Shown: piece by piece, positions 25,501 through 33,152 of the stretch | How the letters are laid out: every line of letters begins with the position of its first letter | Numbering within the stretch: the first letter of the stretch is position 1 | Assembly: GCA_012064415.1 (NCBI GenBank) | Contig: SSNU01000115.1 | Location: 142,212 to 206,211, forward strand | Length of the DNA: 64,000 nt | Source of the DNA: Gyrodactylus bullatarudis | Taxonomy: Eukaryota; Platyhelminthes; Monogenea; Gyrodactylidea; Gyrodactylidae | Reading direction: 5' to 3' | Position numbers and translations under genes: made by a program | The notes under the pieces: model-generated | Seen by the model: the letters and a program-made list of their open reading frames with translations, nothing else | What the model was told of the DNA's origin: nothing | Database searches by the model: none

Positions 25501-28500
25501 TTGCATCAAATAGGTGCTAGGTAATTTAAAAATGAAGATGTTTAGCAATCAATAATTCAATCGGAAATGTTATATGAAAAAATTTTCAATTCATAGTTGA
25601 GAGATTTTCCATTTTTTAAGTCTGATTTAACCAGATTTGAATCTAGGTTATATTTAAATGGATAAGAGGGGAGAATCCCATAAAAGAATTTTAAATGTGC
25701 CTTATTCATATTTTTTCAAAATAATTCAATGGATATATAGCCAATTGATATGAAGCTGAAAATCAATGAAAATCTGAGAAAAATGAAGATTCTTTTTAAT
25801 TCCAGACTATAACTTATAATTCATAACTCAAAACTCATAAGAAAAACTTTTACAATTTCTTCTTCCCCCAAAGACCTTCAACATCTTGCTTCGAATATTC
25901 AAGATATGATTCCAACTGGATATTCAGTAGTGATTTTATAGTAGATAAAAACTTGCATTACTTAGCTTCTTCGATCCCAGAGGTCGTATATGACCTCTTA
26001 ATCAACTATTTTAGGCAATATCTGCTTTCTTATGATAATAAAACTATTTTCTTTAGCTTTTAGGTATTTTGTATATCTATATATATCTGATTGGAATGAG
26101 ATTTTAATTTACAGCTATTCTTGATGAACTTTGGTATTCGAGATTAGTATCACTGATTAGTAATCACTATTCAGTTTTTGAAAGAGCCGTCAATTTGAAC
26201 TGATCTTGGATCATCATTTTCAAACAGTAAAAATGATCGAAAAATAGGAAGTAGACTTTCTTACGATACTCTCAAAGACCGGTTTGTTTTCCTTGTCTGT
26301 TGGTATTCTCGAAAAACAATAATTGATTCCTTACATGCTTTGAAATCAACAAAAAAATCGAAAATATTTCTAACTTTTTGCAAAAATATTTTTTTCTTAA
26401 ATCTGTGAAAGTGTGCCTTTTGAATGGGTTTCCAAAAACAGGGGATTATTTTATCAGAAAATAGCATTGTTTTACTCAAAAGAGAGAGAGCACTCATCGA
26501 TAAAAATCTTTGGGAGAAGAAATGGAAAATGGAATGTCCAATATATTTTATATATTCTAAAACAAGATAAAAAGGAATAAGTTTCGAATCAACACGATTC
26601 GATTCATTTCATCTTTCTAAAATGCAAGGCAAAAATTTTATTTTTCGACATCAACATGAAACATATTTTCAGTAGGAATGATTGACAATTTTTCCCAACA
26701 GCAAGAGGAAGAATATTTATGTGCATAGATGAATACAATACATATTTTGAATTGGTTTAACACATCCACAAGCAATTTAATATTTTATAGGGAAGGAAAA
26801 ATTAGAAAAATTGGAAAATTTATCAATAAATAAAGATATTCTATTGAAAAATATCGAACTGGCATATTGAAAATAAATTTTACTTATATTAAAAACTATG
26901 ACCTATTTCCCTGATCATTTTAAATTTCAAGGAAAAAATATAAAATTCTATGGATCTTTTAAATTTTAACCAAAGAGTTGTTGATTTTTAAACACTTGTT
27001 CTAAATTTTAAAGAGATCAGGCATAGCTTCTGAACCAGAGAAGGTAGGTCAGAAGTTTGAGGCAACGAGTTGTAGATGAATATTGAAACGCTAAAAGATT
27101 TCAAATTTTTAGAATATTTTCATTTTGATCTGATGATGTCAAAATCACATTGAGTATAATGTTTTTTTGCTAGACAGCGTAATTTCATAACACAAGATAA
27201 TAAAAAAATATCTCACCAAATCTCCTCCAGTCAATCGGCTGTTGAGCTAAATATTGCTCTAATTTTCTTCGAAGAAAAAACTCTGAGCCAAATTTTCCAG
27301 ATGTACCATTGTCGGTGAGTAGAAAATAGTTGTGATGAGGATTGAGAGGAATTTCTTGTTGTTGACGGGTCTCTTGCCAATGATAGGAGCACGTATGCTT
27401 GATTTAATAAAATTAATTAATTTTAATCAACTATTTTCGGATTAAAATACATTATTTTCTAAATTCAGTGGGGAATTTCAAGAAGCTGGCCTATACAACT
27501 TTATCCAGTATTTTAAGTGTAGCAAAAACCCAATAAAATCTCTTGCTATTTATTTTCAGATTTAAAAAAATGAGATTCTCAAGATATCTATAAAACCAAG
27601 ATTAGCGTTTAAAAACATTCATTTTTGTATTCGAAAAATATTAAGGTAAGGAAGAGAAGTGACATATTAACTTGTATCTTGAAATATTTTTTCGTTAGCA
27701 TTATTTTTATTTGGTAAAAAATTAAATTTTGTAAACAGTTAGTTTCTGAAAGTCTTGAAGAAAATTATCTCAAACAGTAAAAAACATTCAGGGCTATTAA
27801 GAAAATGGAAGAGATATACTTATACGAATTAACTTAGACCAGAAAGATTTAAAATTTTTCTGGTCTGAATCTGAATAAATAAAATTTCGATTTTTTACCA
27901 AATTTTGAAATTTGGATTAAAAATTCTATAGATTTGAATATATTTGAACTAGAGAACGATCAGAAGTTATTTTTTAGTATCCTCCTTAGTCACTATAAAA
28001 ATTTTCGGTAGAGATAGATTTTTCGAATCATCTAGTCTGGGTTAGAATCTGAATTGGCTCTTCAGGATGAGTATAGAAAATGGTTATCCTGATAAATTAC
28101 TTTTGATCCCTCTATCACTTTGGAATCAACTCAAAATATTAAATTTCATTAAATTTTTCTTAAGATTAATAAAAAGGGGTAAAGGTGTGCCTTCCTATTG
28201 AAATTTGAACATGTTTGAGTCCATGATGAAAAGATCGAAAGTTTTGTAGACTAGCTCCAGTAGAAAATAAGAATAATAATTATAATAACTTTTTATTGCC
28301 AATTCATTCAAATCTAGCTATTCACTGATTAGAAAGGGAAAGAAAATTTCCTCCTTGTGCATGATCTTAAATTAAAAAGAAAAACACTCACATCCAATCC
28401 AACCAATTGCTCCCGATTTTGAACAACGCCCCAAGGAGCTATTCCCAAAGCTACAATATTCGAGCCTCGAACATGAATTTCATCCTTTAAAGCTTCGCCA

Positions 28501-30911
28501 ATATGTTTTGTCACGCCTAAAAGGGAAGAAAATTAAATGATTAGATTCTATAGTTTAGTGTAATCAAATAAAACTTTATAGTGTGTATCAAGATGAGAGA
28601 ATTGTTAATAATGTATTATAGATATTTCTTATATCCTAATAACATAATTATGATTCAAATGAAGTGAGAAAGGTATCTCAAAATAGATTAGAGAGACTCT
28701 TATGCATTATCAAATCATCTACACTTTTATTTTGGATGATTAATTTAGATAATACAGTAATAATGAAGTAAAAGACAAATTTTTAGCTATAAAAACTAGG
28801 GGGAGAATCAATATACAGGTGTACTTGCTTATTCTGGTGGCAGACTATTGATGAATCAGTGAATAACTAAAGATTTTTTTCAAAAAAATGTTATTCATAT
28901 ATAGTTTCAATTTCATGTTGAGGATAGGAAAATGAAATGTACTGAGATAAATCATTCGATTCCATTATGTAAATGAATTCTAATGTTTTTGAGAATACTT
29001 ATGTAAATTATTATCAATTCAAATTACCAGTATCAAGACCATTTGTGATGACCCAAGCTCCAGTTGTTTTGGCTGCTCTAAGTATTCCACTTTGGACAAC
29101 TTTGAGAAGTTTAGTTTGAAGGGGGCAGCAGTTGGCCAATCCACCAATCGTCGAGATTACAAGGGAAGGTACACGAAGTTTCCACTCCCTCAGTAGCAAA
29201 TGAACAACATATTCAGGTTTTGTGTCGTAATTAATTCTTACGTACTAAAGAGAATTTAATCAGTACTATTGGATAAAATTTTCATAGTGACTTAATTATA
29301 GTATCTCTTGGGGAAAAAATTATTTATTAGATCTCGGTATGTTATTCAAACTAGATTACCTACGAAACAAGATATATATTAAAGGACAAGGATTATGTTT
29401 AAAAAAGATGACAGAAATATCAAAATTATCAGATACATGTAAATGAAATTATCAGATTCATGATTATTTTTCAAAAATCCGAATTTTTCTTTTTCATTCT
29501 CGCTCTTAATGAATTAATTTACCTTTAGCCAGATTGAAATTATGAACTAGTTTTATGCTTTTTAGTAATAGAACTTATTCAAGCATACTTTAGCACGGGT
29601 TGGATGAGGACCAGCGTGAAATTCCACAGTTCCATAAGAATTGGTTGGCTTTGGCTTTGTATGAGTCTTGACCTGCCATCTTTCAGTAGGCGAAGACTTT
29701 TTTTGTCCCCCATCATCAGAATCATTCACCAAGGGACTGTCAGTTTTCAGACTTTGATTTTGCAGCTCATCCAGCTGAACTTGAGGATCATGGTCTTCAA
29801 ATAATCTTCCACAAGCACATCTAAATTAAATTTTGCGTTATCAAGTATTAAGAACTCTTATTGCTTCTGCTAAGCAAGAAAAGATTTGCATAAAGATTAT
29901 CAAGTTATAAATTTCAAAGAATCAAACATAAATTTGGGAATTTTCTATTTTTTGCAGGATCTTAATTAACGAAATAACTATTATGTATGCATACTTATGT
30001 CTAAACTTAAGAGAAAATCGAATTTTATTCTTCCGTAATCCTTAATGACTCAATTTTTGTTTCAAACTTATTTTTTATCAAACAGAAATTTTGATTTTTC
30101 AACTTGAAGATGATCACAAAAATGGATATAAAATGGAGAGACTTGATGAAACATCAATATATTTTTAATTTTATAAACTCTTTTCTGAATAGAATAAAAT
30201 TGTAATTCCCTGGTTCTAGTATGATTAACAATTATGATTTTCAGTTTTCGAAATGAGCCAATAAACTAATATAAATGAGGTGGCAATCTCAAATAATCCC
30301 AAATTTCCGTATCAAATTATTGTATGCGAAATTCACATTGTGAATAGTGTCACATTACAAAATCGATATACCGTATTCATCTCTGCAATGTTTAGTCTTG
30401 GAAAAAAATAAACTCGGTATCAATTTACAAACTATTTCAACATAAATTTTAATAATTCTCACTTTTTTGCATAACGCTTAGATGCAACGAATATGGCACA
30501 TTCTAATTGAGTAATCTTTTGTTCTATCCATGGCTGAAAGAGGAGTTAAAATGATGTTAGTTCAAATCCTGAAAATAAACTAATAACTAATTTTCTAAAA
30601 ATTTCAAAGATTAAAAAATTAGGGAAAATAAAAAACCCCATAATAAAGAGCCCTTATACGCTGTATAATATTCAGTTTATTATTTAGAATTAAAAATCAA
30701 CTCTTAAAGGGTTGGAAATAGGTTGAATAAATTCTATTTTTCAATTCTAAACTAAACAGGATATATAGTGCAAATTTGCTGAAATTTATGCGCTTTTAAA
30801 AGGTAAGATTAAAAATCGTTATATTCTTCTAAATATTAACAAAAGACTTACAGTATCTAGCTGATTTCTATCCCCAGCTGTATTTTGTTGAGATCGGTCT
30901 TTTTTTCCCAT
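1484..30911 (-). CDS. TRPM: TRPM family cation channel, N-terminal half (18 exons; 3' end lies off the window)
   Basis: TRPM proteins are tetrameric plasma-membrane or endomembrane channels for Ca2+, Mg2+ or monovalent cations. They have a large cytosolic N-terminus (MHR1-4), six membrane helices and a C-terminal TRP helix plus coiled coil. Coding exons on the minus strand, 5' to 3': 30852-30911, 30463-30533, 29589-29820, 29028-29244, 28392-28516, 27217-27397, 24253-24430, 23822-23945, 22692-22764, 19427-19533, 19014-19211, 9054-9347, 7614-7880, 7260-7354, 5768-6211, 5235-5265, 5085-5174, 1484-1502. Every junction has ag/gt borders and matching phase, giving about 935 codons. Family motifs appear in the right order: WIEQKITQLEC, LISTIGG-like, GIAPWGVV, LLTDNGTSGKFG, PIVVCDGSGRAADLLAF, WNRSDIARS, LEELYNVAYSS and LLTYELKTFS. 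S1-S6 and the C-terminus are not in the window. Kinase- or NUDT9-type C-terminal domains therefore cannot be judged. Confidence 0.94.
1787..3750 (+). mobile_element. hAT-superfamily DNA transposon, broken, in TRPM intron 17
   Basis: The termini are TAGGGGCTCAAAAAG on the left and its imperfect inverse ending TTGAGGCCCTA on the right. They are flanked by 8-bp direct repeats differing at one base (gttatgag at 1779-1786, gctatgag at 3751-3758). That target-site length and the TAGGG-type ends are typical of hAT. The interior carries the transposase relic listed separately, transcribed opposite to TRPM. Confidence 0.88.
2221..3607 (+). pseudogene. hAT transposase relic with CGGBP1-like zinc finger, frameshifted
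   Basis: The first block (2221-2820) starts MPKRRVPLSNKALKYKK and has a BED/CGGBP1-like finger: C-K-L-C, then H-R-I-S-K-T-H. It then covers the start of the catalytic domain, LMTDESEINQSKYVNII. A stop at 2818 and a frame change lead into 2813-3076 (LTDAARYNTSATSHLRCIYP, HVTCTAHLLHNCAMK). Another change leads into 3009-3467 (TPIITRWGSWLEATNYY). A further frame gives CDIERSFSIM, the C-terminal dimerisation motif, near 3500-3535. The gene contains at least three frame breaks, so no functional transposase is made. The CTAHLLHNCA and ITRWGSW motifs are typical of this hAT lineage. Confidence 0.85.
5085..5174 (-). CDS. TRPM: TRPM exon 17 (residues 900-929)
   Basis: This 90-nt phase-0 exon encodes a basic-then-acidic linker, FRKRLSGRRKSRNKV followed by SESPEKYGSDEG. 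A gtaagt donor follows. The open frame continues into the intron for about 140 codons, which should not be read as a separate gene. Confidence 0.82.
5235..5265 (-). CDS. TRPM: TRPM exon 16, 31-nt microexon (residues 889-899)
   Basis: Between a tttttag acceptor and a gtaagt donor, this exon adds DPKSSDSGYV. Phase 2 in and phase 0 out fit both neighbours exactly. It is separated from exon 17 by an intron of only 60 nt. Confidence 0.8.
5768..6211 (-). CDS. TRPM: TRPM exon 15, end of MHR4 and pre-S1 helix (residues 741-888)
   Basis: It encodes FEKLAVELQAHCYRHD, then LLTYELKTFSKNTCLSLAY, an AHPCTQSILNDLW block and a hydrophobic pre-S1 segment, GMILLGLAIPPVYPLLAYF. The exon ends with a Ser-rich tail containing long Ser runs and several Arg/Lys, which looks like a phosphorylation-prone linker. 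The L-T-Y-E-L-K and A-H-x-C-x-Q motifs are TRPM signatures. Confidence 0.96.
7260..7354 (-). CDS. TRPM: TRPM exon 14 (residues 710-740)
   Basis: It encodes ALISVKILRGLRKAVD and an acidic ELKEWE end. The A-L-x-x-x-K-I-x-R helix follows G-E-E-S-I-A-K in all TRPMs. Confidence 0.92.
7614..7880 (-). CDS. TRPM: TRPM exon 13 (residues 621-709)
   Basis: An Asn/Ser/Ile-rich linker of about 50 residues continues the variable loop. It is followed by the conserved FRYPYTELLQWALLSKRYE and the GEESIAK block of MHR4. Phase is 0 at both ends. Confidence 0.93.
8319..8802. repeat. Foldback element, family FB1
   Basis: The left terminus taaagctagttgacatgaag is mirrored by cttcatgtcaattaggttta at the right. 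The arms continue inward through cgaattccataacgaaatac against gtatttcgtggaattcg. Arms are about 115 bp or more. It lies in TRPM intron 12 space between 7.9 and 9.0 kb. Confidence 0.8.
9054..9347 (-). CDS. TRPM: TRPM exon 12 with Asn/Ser/Thr-rich insert (residues 523-620)
   Basis: The first third, INLRLVGQLIEQLIGGGY, matches the I-D-x-x-x-V-I-E-x-L-M-G-G-x-Y helix of the family. The rest is a poorly conserved, Asn/Ser/Thr-rich stretch with TATTTNNNNQSNS, replacing the variable loop that follows this helix in other TRPMs. It has a tttacag acceptor, a gtgagt donor and phase 0 at both ends. Confidence 0.9.
11836..12121. mobile_element. TTAA-flanked MITE, 278 bp
   Basis: The element 11840-12117 has a 19-bp perfect inverted repeat, TCTCAAAAGTAGCCCCAAA, and is flanked by TTAA at 11836-11839 and 12118-12121. 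TTAA target duplication is the piggyBac signature, but the termini are not the usual CCC type. A related end occurs at about 57443 (ttaattccaaaaatgacccc). Confidence 0.82.
12237..12927. repeat. Foldback element, family FB2, near-perfect long palindrome
   Basis: The left arm starts cagctattctcgatgaattt and the right arm ends aaattcatcgagaatagct. Both arms continue for about 300 nt with very few differences, apart from an insertion of about 85 nt in the right arm. The unpaired centre near 12530-12600 is only about 100 nt. No coding capacity. Confidence 0.88.
13690..14960 (+). mobile_element. Degenerate Penelope-like retroelement with the RT core deleted
   Basis: Near 14219-14310 the sequence reads VYINIAEKGGGIVILDKVEY, the N-terminal RT motif of Penelope-like elements (K-G-x-x-V-V-L-D). 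Directly afterwards, past a stop and a deletion, comes KLFNKIAKLLTEKQKLDLD, with the GIY-YIG endonuclease domain at about 14400-14685. The RT fingers and palm are missing. Upstream (13690-14200) only scattered Lys/Glu-rich codons remain. Confidence 0.7.
14400..14688 (+). pseudogene. GIY-YIG endonuclease relic of a Penelope-like element
   Basis: It reads IQGIYKITCSCEKS, a stop, then IGRTKRNFEIRCKEHRKATG. The stop occupies the position of the first Tyr of the Y-I-G motif, and the catalytic-type Arg and the EH of R-x-x-E-H remain. The tail continues LAKHWADNPDHIVNFNNVKS to TDWLKLID and a stop. Confidence 0.75.
16623..16930. mobile_element. Left half of the same piggyBac-type MITE
   Basis: TTAA at 16623-16626 is followed by ccctttcgatactatagcta. 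It stays alignable with 42858-43140, including ccatctactggtgagtagtt. The right end is missing. Confidence 0.75.
17230..17545 (+). mobile_element. Penelope-like terminal repeat (pLTR)
   Basis: The segment is shared with three other places: a homologous 5' part at about 48420-48520 (both begin atttcaggttttttt), and homologous 3' parts at 18100-18200 (minus) and 18212-18310 (plus). The third copy runs directly into a GIY-YIG fragment, which ties this repeat to the Penelope family. It contains the hammerhead-like motif listed separately. Confidence 0.65.
17391..17448 (+). ncRNA. Type I hammerhead ribozyme-like motif in the Penelope pLTR
   Basis: In order: stem I 5' strand GTCTCATCCA (17391-17400); core CTGAAGGA (17401-17408, one base longer than CUGANGA); stem II GGTAC (17409-17413) pairing with GTACC (17426-17430) around a 12-nt loop; GAAAC (17431-17435); a very short helix III; the cleavage triplet GTC (17436-17438); and stem I 3' strand TGGAAGAGGC (17439-17448). 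Stem I pairs with one mismatch. Penelope-like elements are known to carry minimal type I hammerheads in their terminal repeats. The extra core base suggests this copy may be inactive. Confidence 0.6.
18100..18200 (-). mobile_element. Inverted fragment of the Penelope pLTR, 3' half of the ribozyme
   Basis: Read on the minus strand it contains GGTACCAAAAAGTCTGGAAG and continues with the same sequence as 17426-17525. It is head-to-head with the plus-strand copy that starts at about 18212. Such inverted tandem ends are common in Penelope-like insertions. Confidence 0.6.
18212..18310 (+). mobile_element. Degenerate pLTR copy abutting a GIY-YIG fragment
   Basis: It aligns with 17386-17495 (acaacagtctcataccactt against acaagcgtctcatccactga). 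It has lost most of stem II, GAAAC and the cleavage triplet, so it is not a ribozyme. Confidence 0.55.
18311..18495 (+). pseudogene. Second Penelope-like GIY-YIG fragment
   Basis: It reads GRTIRKLSTRSSDHLNKDTA and then VTRHIKQEKHAASVSNFSIL. It is very close to the 44981-45556 copy and so belongs to the same family. It starts abruptly after a terminal-repeat-like sequence and is interrupted at its 3' end where a TTAA-type element end begins. Confidence 0.8.
18480..18577 (-). mobile_element. TTAA-type element end inserted in Penelope debris
   Basis: On the minus strand it reads ttaacccttaaagtcccaga, then gcattcaat-like sequence and aatacgctgattac. This matches the plus-strand end at 58509-58600 over about 90 nt. 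The opposite terminus was not found. Confidence 0.6.
19014..19211 (-). CDS. TRPM: TRPM exon 11 (residues 457-522)
   Basis: It encodes LESAMADALLNDRLEFVQLI, then a G-x-S-M-K-K-F-L-T segment and LEELYN, all as in other TRPMs. The ATG at its first codon is internal: the exon follows a catcag acceptor in phase 0. The exon is followed by the 9,666-bp intron. Confidence 0.95.
19427..19533 (-). CDS. TRPM: TRPM exon 10 (residues 421-456)
   Basis: It encodes LTLAEQLSLTMAWNRSDIAR and an EWP end. The A-W-N-R-x-D-I-A-R-S motif with a downstream W-P is characteristic of the ankyrin-like MHR3. Confidence 0.95.
19780..20526. repeat. Foldback element, family FB1, arms about 350 bp
   Basis: The left terminus aacctaattgacatgaagat is mirrored by atcttcatgtcaacctactt. 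Further in, ttccactatgaaatgagctg matches cagctcatttcatagtggaa inverted, and the pairing continues almost to the centre near 20150. It lies in TRPM intron 9. Confidence 0.88.
21027..21368. repeat. Foldback repeat with a tRNA-like B box in its loop
   Basis: The left arm 21027-21142 pairs with 21247-21368. Outer ends are attaaacctactagcaaagt against actttactaataggtttaat. Inner parts are caagaaatcagacaggcaag against ctgcttgtctgatttct. The loop (21143-21246) contains GGTTCGAATCC at 21161-21171, a perfect RNA polymerase III B box, within a T-arm-like stem. Confidence 0.7.
22250..22656. repeat. Foldback family FB3 fragment next to TRPM exon 9
   Basis: It is a right-half copy with gaaaaaatgggaacttggcg and the terminus aacttcatattaactagctt. 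It ends about 35 bp from the 22692 exon border. Confidence 0.6.
22692..22764 (-). CDS. TRPM: TRPM exon 9 (residues 397-420)
   Basis: This 73-nt exon encodes ISVFRMGEGASDEIDIAILT, matching the F-x-x-x-x-x-x-x-x-D-I-D-x-A-I-L-x-A-L-L stretch of the family. A foldback repeat fragment ends only about 35 bp beyond its donor. Confidence 0.92.
23822..23945 (-). CDS. TRPM: TRPM exon 8 (residues 355-396)
   Basis: This is an all-helical MHR2/3 segment that includes ELNPPLKEQIISNLCRTF and a Cys-containing KRRDL end. It has a strong ctctttcag acceptor and a gtgagt donor. Confidence 0.9.
24253..24430 (-). CDS. TRPM: TRPM exon 7 (residues 296-354)
   Basis: It encodes VPVIAVLIEGGSQTFRTVFE and PIVVCDGSGRAADLLAFMHR. 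The V-x-V-x-E-G-G and V-C-D-G-S-G-R-A-x-D signatures match TRPM MHR2. The donor is gtttgt, which is non-optimal, but its phase matches the next exon exactly. Confidence 0.95.
24431..27216 (-). other. TRPM intron 6, 2,786 bp
   Basis: The intron is mostly unrecognised AT-rich sequence. It contains an isolated 20-bp near-palindrome at about 25979-25998, resembling the MITE-terminal palindromes seen at 36.7 and 43.4 kb, and a degenerate foldback copy at about 26110-26440. Confidence 0.6.
26110..26440. repeat. Degenerate foldback FB2 copy
   Basis: It shares acagctattcttgatgaact at its left end and the central block gtaaaaatgatcgaaaaata with 12237-12927. The right arm is strongly diverged. Confidence 0.5.
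27217..27397 (-). CDS. TRPM: TRPM exon 6 (residues 236-295)
   Basis: It contains NYFLLTDNGTSGKFGSEFF, matching the L-D-N-G-T-x-G-K-x-G signature, and a basic RRKLEQYL helix. The acceptor (aatcaag) has a poor pyrimidine tract, so the 5' boundary is the least certain junction of the gene. Phase is nevertheless preserved. Confidence 0.88.
28010..28262. repeat. Interspersed repeat fragment (FB3-like plus a second family)
   Basis: It contains ctagtctgggttagaatctg, also found near 39245 and 61800. FB3-like sequence follows, including tcactttggaatcaactc and a degraded terminus tagactagctccag. Confidence 0.45.
28392..28516 (-). CDS. TRPM: TRPM exon 5 (residues 194-235)
   Basis: It encodes VTKHIGEALKDEIHVRG, then NIVALGIAPWGVVQNREQL. 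The GIAPWG motif is diagnostic of TRPM MHR1/2. The exon ends in phase 0 at gtgagt. Confidence 0.95.
29028..29244 (-). CDS. TRPM: TRPM exon 4 (residues 122-193)
   Basis: It encodes the MHR1 core, YVRINYDTKPEYVVHLLLREW, followed by a leucine/valine strand, a STIGG turn and the TTGAWVITNGLDTG helix-strand unit. This is the best-conserved part of TRPM N-termini and forms the nucleotide-binding-like Rossmann fold. The ITGG turn of vertebrate members reads ITNG here. Confidence 0.95.
29589..29820 (-). CDS. TRPM: TRPM exon 3 (residues 44-121)
   Basis: It begins with the KCACGRLFEDH motif, which corresponds to the Cys-x-Cys-Gly-Arg-Leu stretch of other TRPMs. A hydrophilic Ser/Asp/Lys linker follows, then WQVKTHTKPKPTNSYGTVEF and the start of the MHR1 fold. 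The donor is gtatgc, a weaker but acceptable site. Confidence 0.9.
30463..30533 (-). CDS. TRPM: TRPM exon 2 (residues 21-43)
   Basis: The exon lies between a ctctttcag acceptor and a gtgaga donor. It encodes PWIEQKITQLECAIFV, the typical entry into the TRPM homology region (W-I-E followed by E-C). Confidence 0.9.
30852..30911 (-). CDS. TRPM: TRPM exon 1 (start codon, residues 1-20)
   Basis: The ATG at 30911-30909 opens a short hydrophilic exon beginning MGKKDRSQQ and ending in a good gtaagt donor. It joins in phase 0 to the conserved WIEQ exon. An acceptor-like ag lies about 10 nt upstream of the ATG, so a noncoding 5' UTR exon is likely. Another in-frame start further upstream cannot be excluded. 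Confidence 0.8.
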
Positions 30912-31386
30912 ATTTCTTTTGCTATAATAAAAATATAATAGATATTATATATAAGATAATAATGTAATCTACTCACTGAAAAATAAATCTGATAATCTAT
31001 CAGATTTAAGATATTCTTTGCACAAAATTGAAGCCAGAAATCATTAACGTTGGTATGAAGGATTATAGAATCTATTTTTAGCTATTTATCAACCAAACTT
31101 TGGATCATTAGAACCAAGTTTTAGTTTGTGAAAATACGACCTATAAAAAAAGAAAATAGTATTTACAACTGAATATATTTTTCAAAAATGCTTTTATGAG
31201 ACTATTTAGCAATTTTAAAAGAAGTAAACATGCTAAAAATGATATAACTTACTTGAAAATATTTTCTAGATTAAAACGTTAATGTTTGAAAAGTTCGAGT
31301 TACTTTAATACGTGAAAAGTCTGAAACAAAAATGTAGAACTGGAAATTTGTTTGTCTTGGAATAATTTTTAAAATTTTGTCAAGCA
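30912..31386. promoter_or_regulatory. Divergent TRPM / API5 intergenic region
   Basis: The start codons of TRPM (minus) and API5 (plus) are 475 bp apart, so the two genes must share this region or have overlapping 5' control. The TRPM side has an A/T-rich run with TATATAA-like sequence near 30925-30960, and part of it may be a 5' UTR intron. No clear factor-binding site stands out. Confidence 0.5.
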
Positions 31387-33152
31387 ATGTCTATATCACT
31401 TGATAATCTGTATGCCTATTACGACATAATCAACGACACAACTAATGATGAAGATAAAGTAGCCTTATATTCTTTATTTTCCAGCGACTTGAAGCCTACA
31501 AATCGATTTTAAAAGCCCTAGATGGTGATGAAAAATGTCAGCGATTAGCGTCTCAATTCATCGCTAAATTTTTCAAAAGCTTTCCTGAACAACAAAAGGA
31601 AGCTTTCTCTAAATATTTAGATATTTTTGAGAAGAGTAACGTTGATGCCAGAAAGCAAGCTGTCCATGATCTTCGATTTATAGGCCGACATTCCAAGGAT
31701 TATATTCCTAGAATAACTGGAGTATACAGCCAACTCATCCAAACTGATGATCAACCTGTGAGTCTTTTATTTTATTTCTAGGAATATTCAATCGCTTCCC
31801 AAGCCTTGGGAGAATTTATTCTTTGTGAGCCTAAAGCTGTGCTTGAAGTTATCCTTTCTCAAATGGTTGATGATGGTTCCGAGAATTCTCGCGTTGGAAT
31901 ATTCAAATTTCTCCAAGAAAATCTCAAGAAGATTCCTGAAAATCAACTCAATGAAGAACTGGAGACTTTTATCATGAATAATCTTCAAAAAGTTTTGGAA
32001 GATGTATCTGAGATAGAATTTATTCCTCTTATATCTGTTATGAGCAGTCTAAAGTCTATGTCAACTGTTGTAGGTCGTCAAAAGTTAGTTGATATGATAA
32101 CTCATCAAGCTATTGAAGATGTTCCAGAATTTCAAGTCAGTTTTTTAAGTTTCCTATCTAGATTCTGTTAAATTAAGTTCCAATTTTTAGATTGATGATA
32201 TTTCAGCTGTTGCTCAAATTCGCGAAAGTGCTAAGCAGATTTCATGTTATATTTCTGTAAGTTTTTATCCACTACCTCATAAATTATGAATTTAATATTC
32301 TCTAATTTTAATTTAATTTTTAGAAAAATGTTCATGCTAAGGAAATGCTGGAATATCTTATGAACAAAGTTCTTCCTCAGCTCGTAGATTCTTCAAAATC
32401 AATTGATAACGAAGATCTTTTATGCTTATGGCAAGTTATTGCTGCCCTATCTAATCACGGAGGCTCAAAATGGACTCCTACTGATAGTGATGTAAACCAA
32501 TACCTTGAGAGCATGTTCTACTACCTGGATAAAATCTTGCCGTCAACAGAAGAGGTTTCAGATTCCGTTAAGAAACCCGTGAGTTAAATCGAGATGTTTC
32601 TCAAATAATTTAATTTCAATCCACTAATCTTTTATAGAAACTTGAAATTGATTATACCCTTATGGAATGTATCTTATTCACCTTGCTCAGTGTAGGAAAA
32701 CATCATCCAGAATCCAGTATCTTCAAATCAGATAATTGGTCTCAAACAAAAGTTAAACTTCAAGTTCTCGCTAGAACTGCTCAAGATTATCAATACACCA
32801 TCAGGGTCAATGATAATGAAAAAGTTGACCCCAAAATGAAAGTTCTCATCCAAAAAGTAAATCTCATTTAGAGTCATAATTTTTATGAATGTATTGAATC
32901 CCTTATTTATCGGATTAAAAAGTATCTCTTTAAATTTAGACTATGAAAAACATTTTGGACATGGTAAAGGCATTTTTTAAAAACCCAATATCGTTCAGTT
33001 TATCTGATGACTTGGTTCTTTCTTGGAGGCAACCGACGGAGACCAAGACTGTTACAACTCCTAGTCGCAAGGCTGATGATCGTAATAAAAATCAATTTCA
33101 AAATAAAAAGGGCTCGGGCAGATTTCAAAATAACAACAAAAGACGTTATTAA
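31387..33152 (+). CDS. API5: Apoptosis inhibitor 5 (API5), seven exons, 483 aa
   Basis: API5 is a nuclear all-helical HEAT/ARM-repeat scaffold. In vertebrates it restrains E2F1- and Acinus-linked cell death and binds FGF2. Exons: 31387-31458, 31485-31757, 31782-32135, 32191-32256, 32324-32578, 32638-32856, 32940-33152, all joined in phase 0. Conserved blocks include LYAYYDIIND, ASQFIAKFFKSFPEQ, QLIQTDDQP, KVLEDVSEIEF, VVGRQKLVDMI, KNVHAKEMLEYL and a VLSWR motif near the end. The C-terminus is a Lys/Arg/Asn/Gln-rich tail, as expected for the nuclear-localisation region, but shorter than in vertebrates (about 510-520 aa in all). Introns are 26, 24, 55, 67, 59 and 83 nt, longest at the 3' end. 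The start is the only in-frame ATG before LYAYYDI. Confidence 0.95.
31459..31484 (+). other. API5: API5 intron 1, 26 nt
   Basis: It runs from gtagcc to a pyrimidine-rich ttttccag. Reading through it shifts the frame, and removing it restores alignment to the API5 family, so it must be spliced. It is exceptionally short for an animal intron. Confidence 0.85.
31758..31781 (+). other. API5: API5 intron 2, 24 nt
   Basis: It runs from gtgagt to ttctag. The length is a multiple of three but reading through gives an in-frame TAG as the last triplet. Removal joins QTDDQP to EYSIASQAL without a gap relative to other API5 proteins. Confidence 0.88.
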
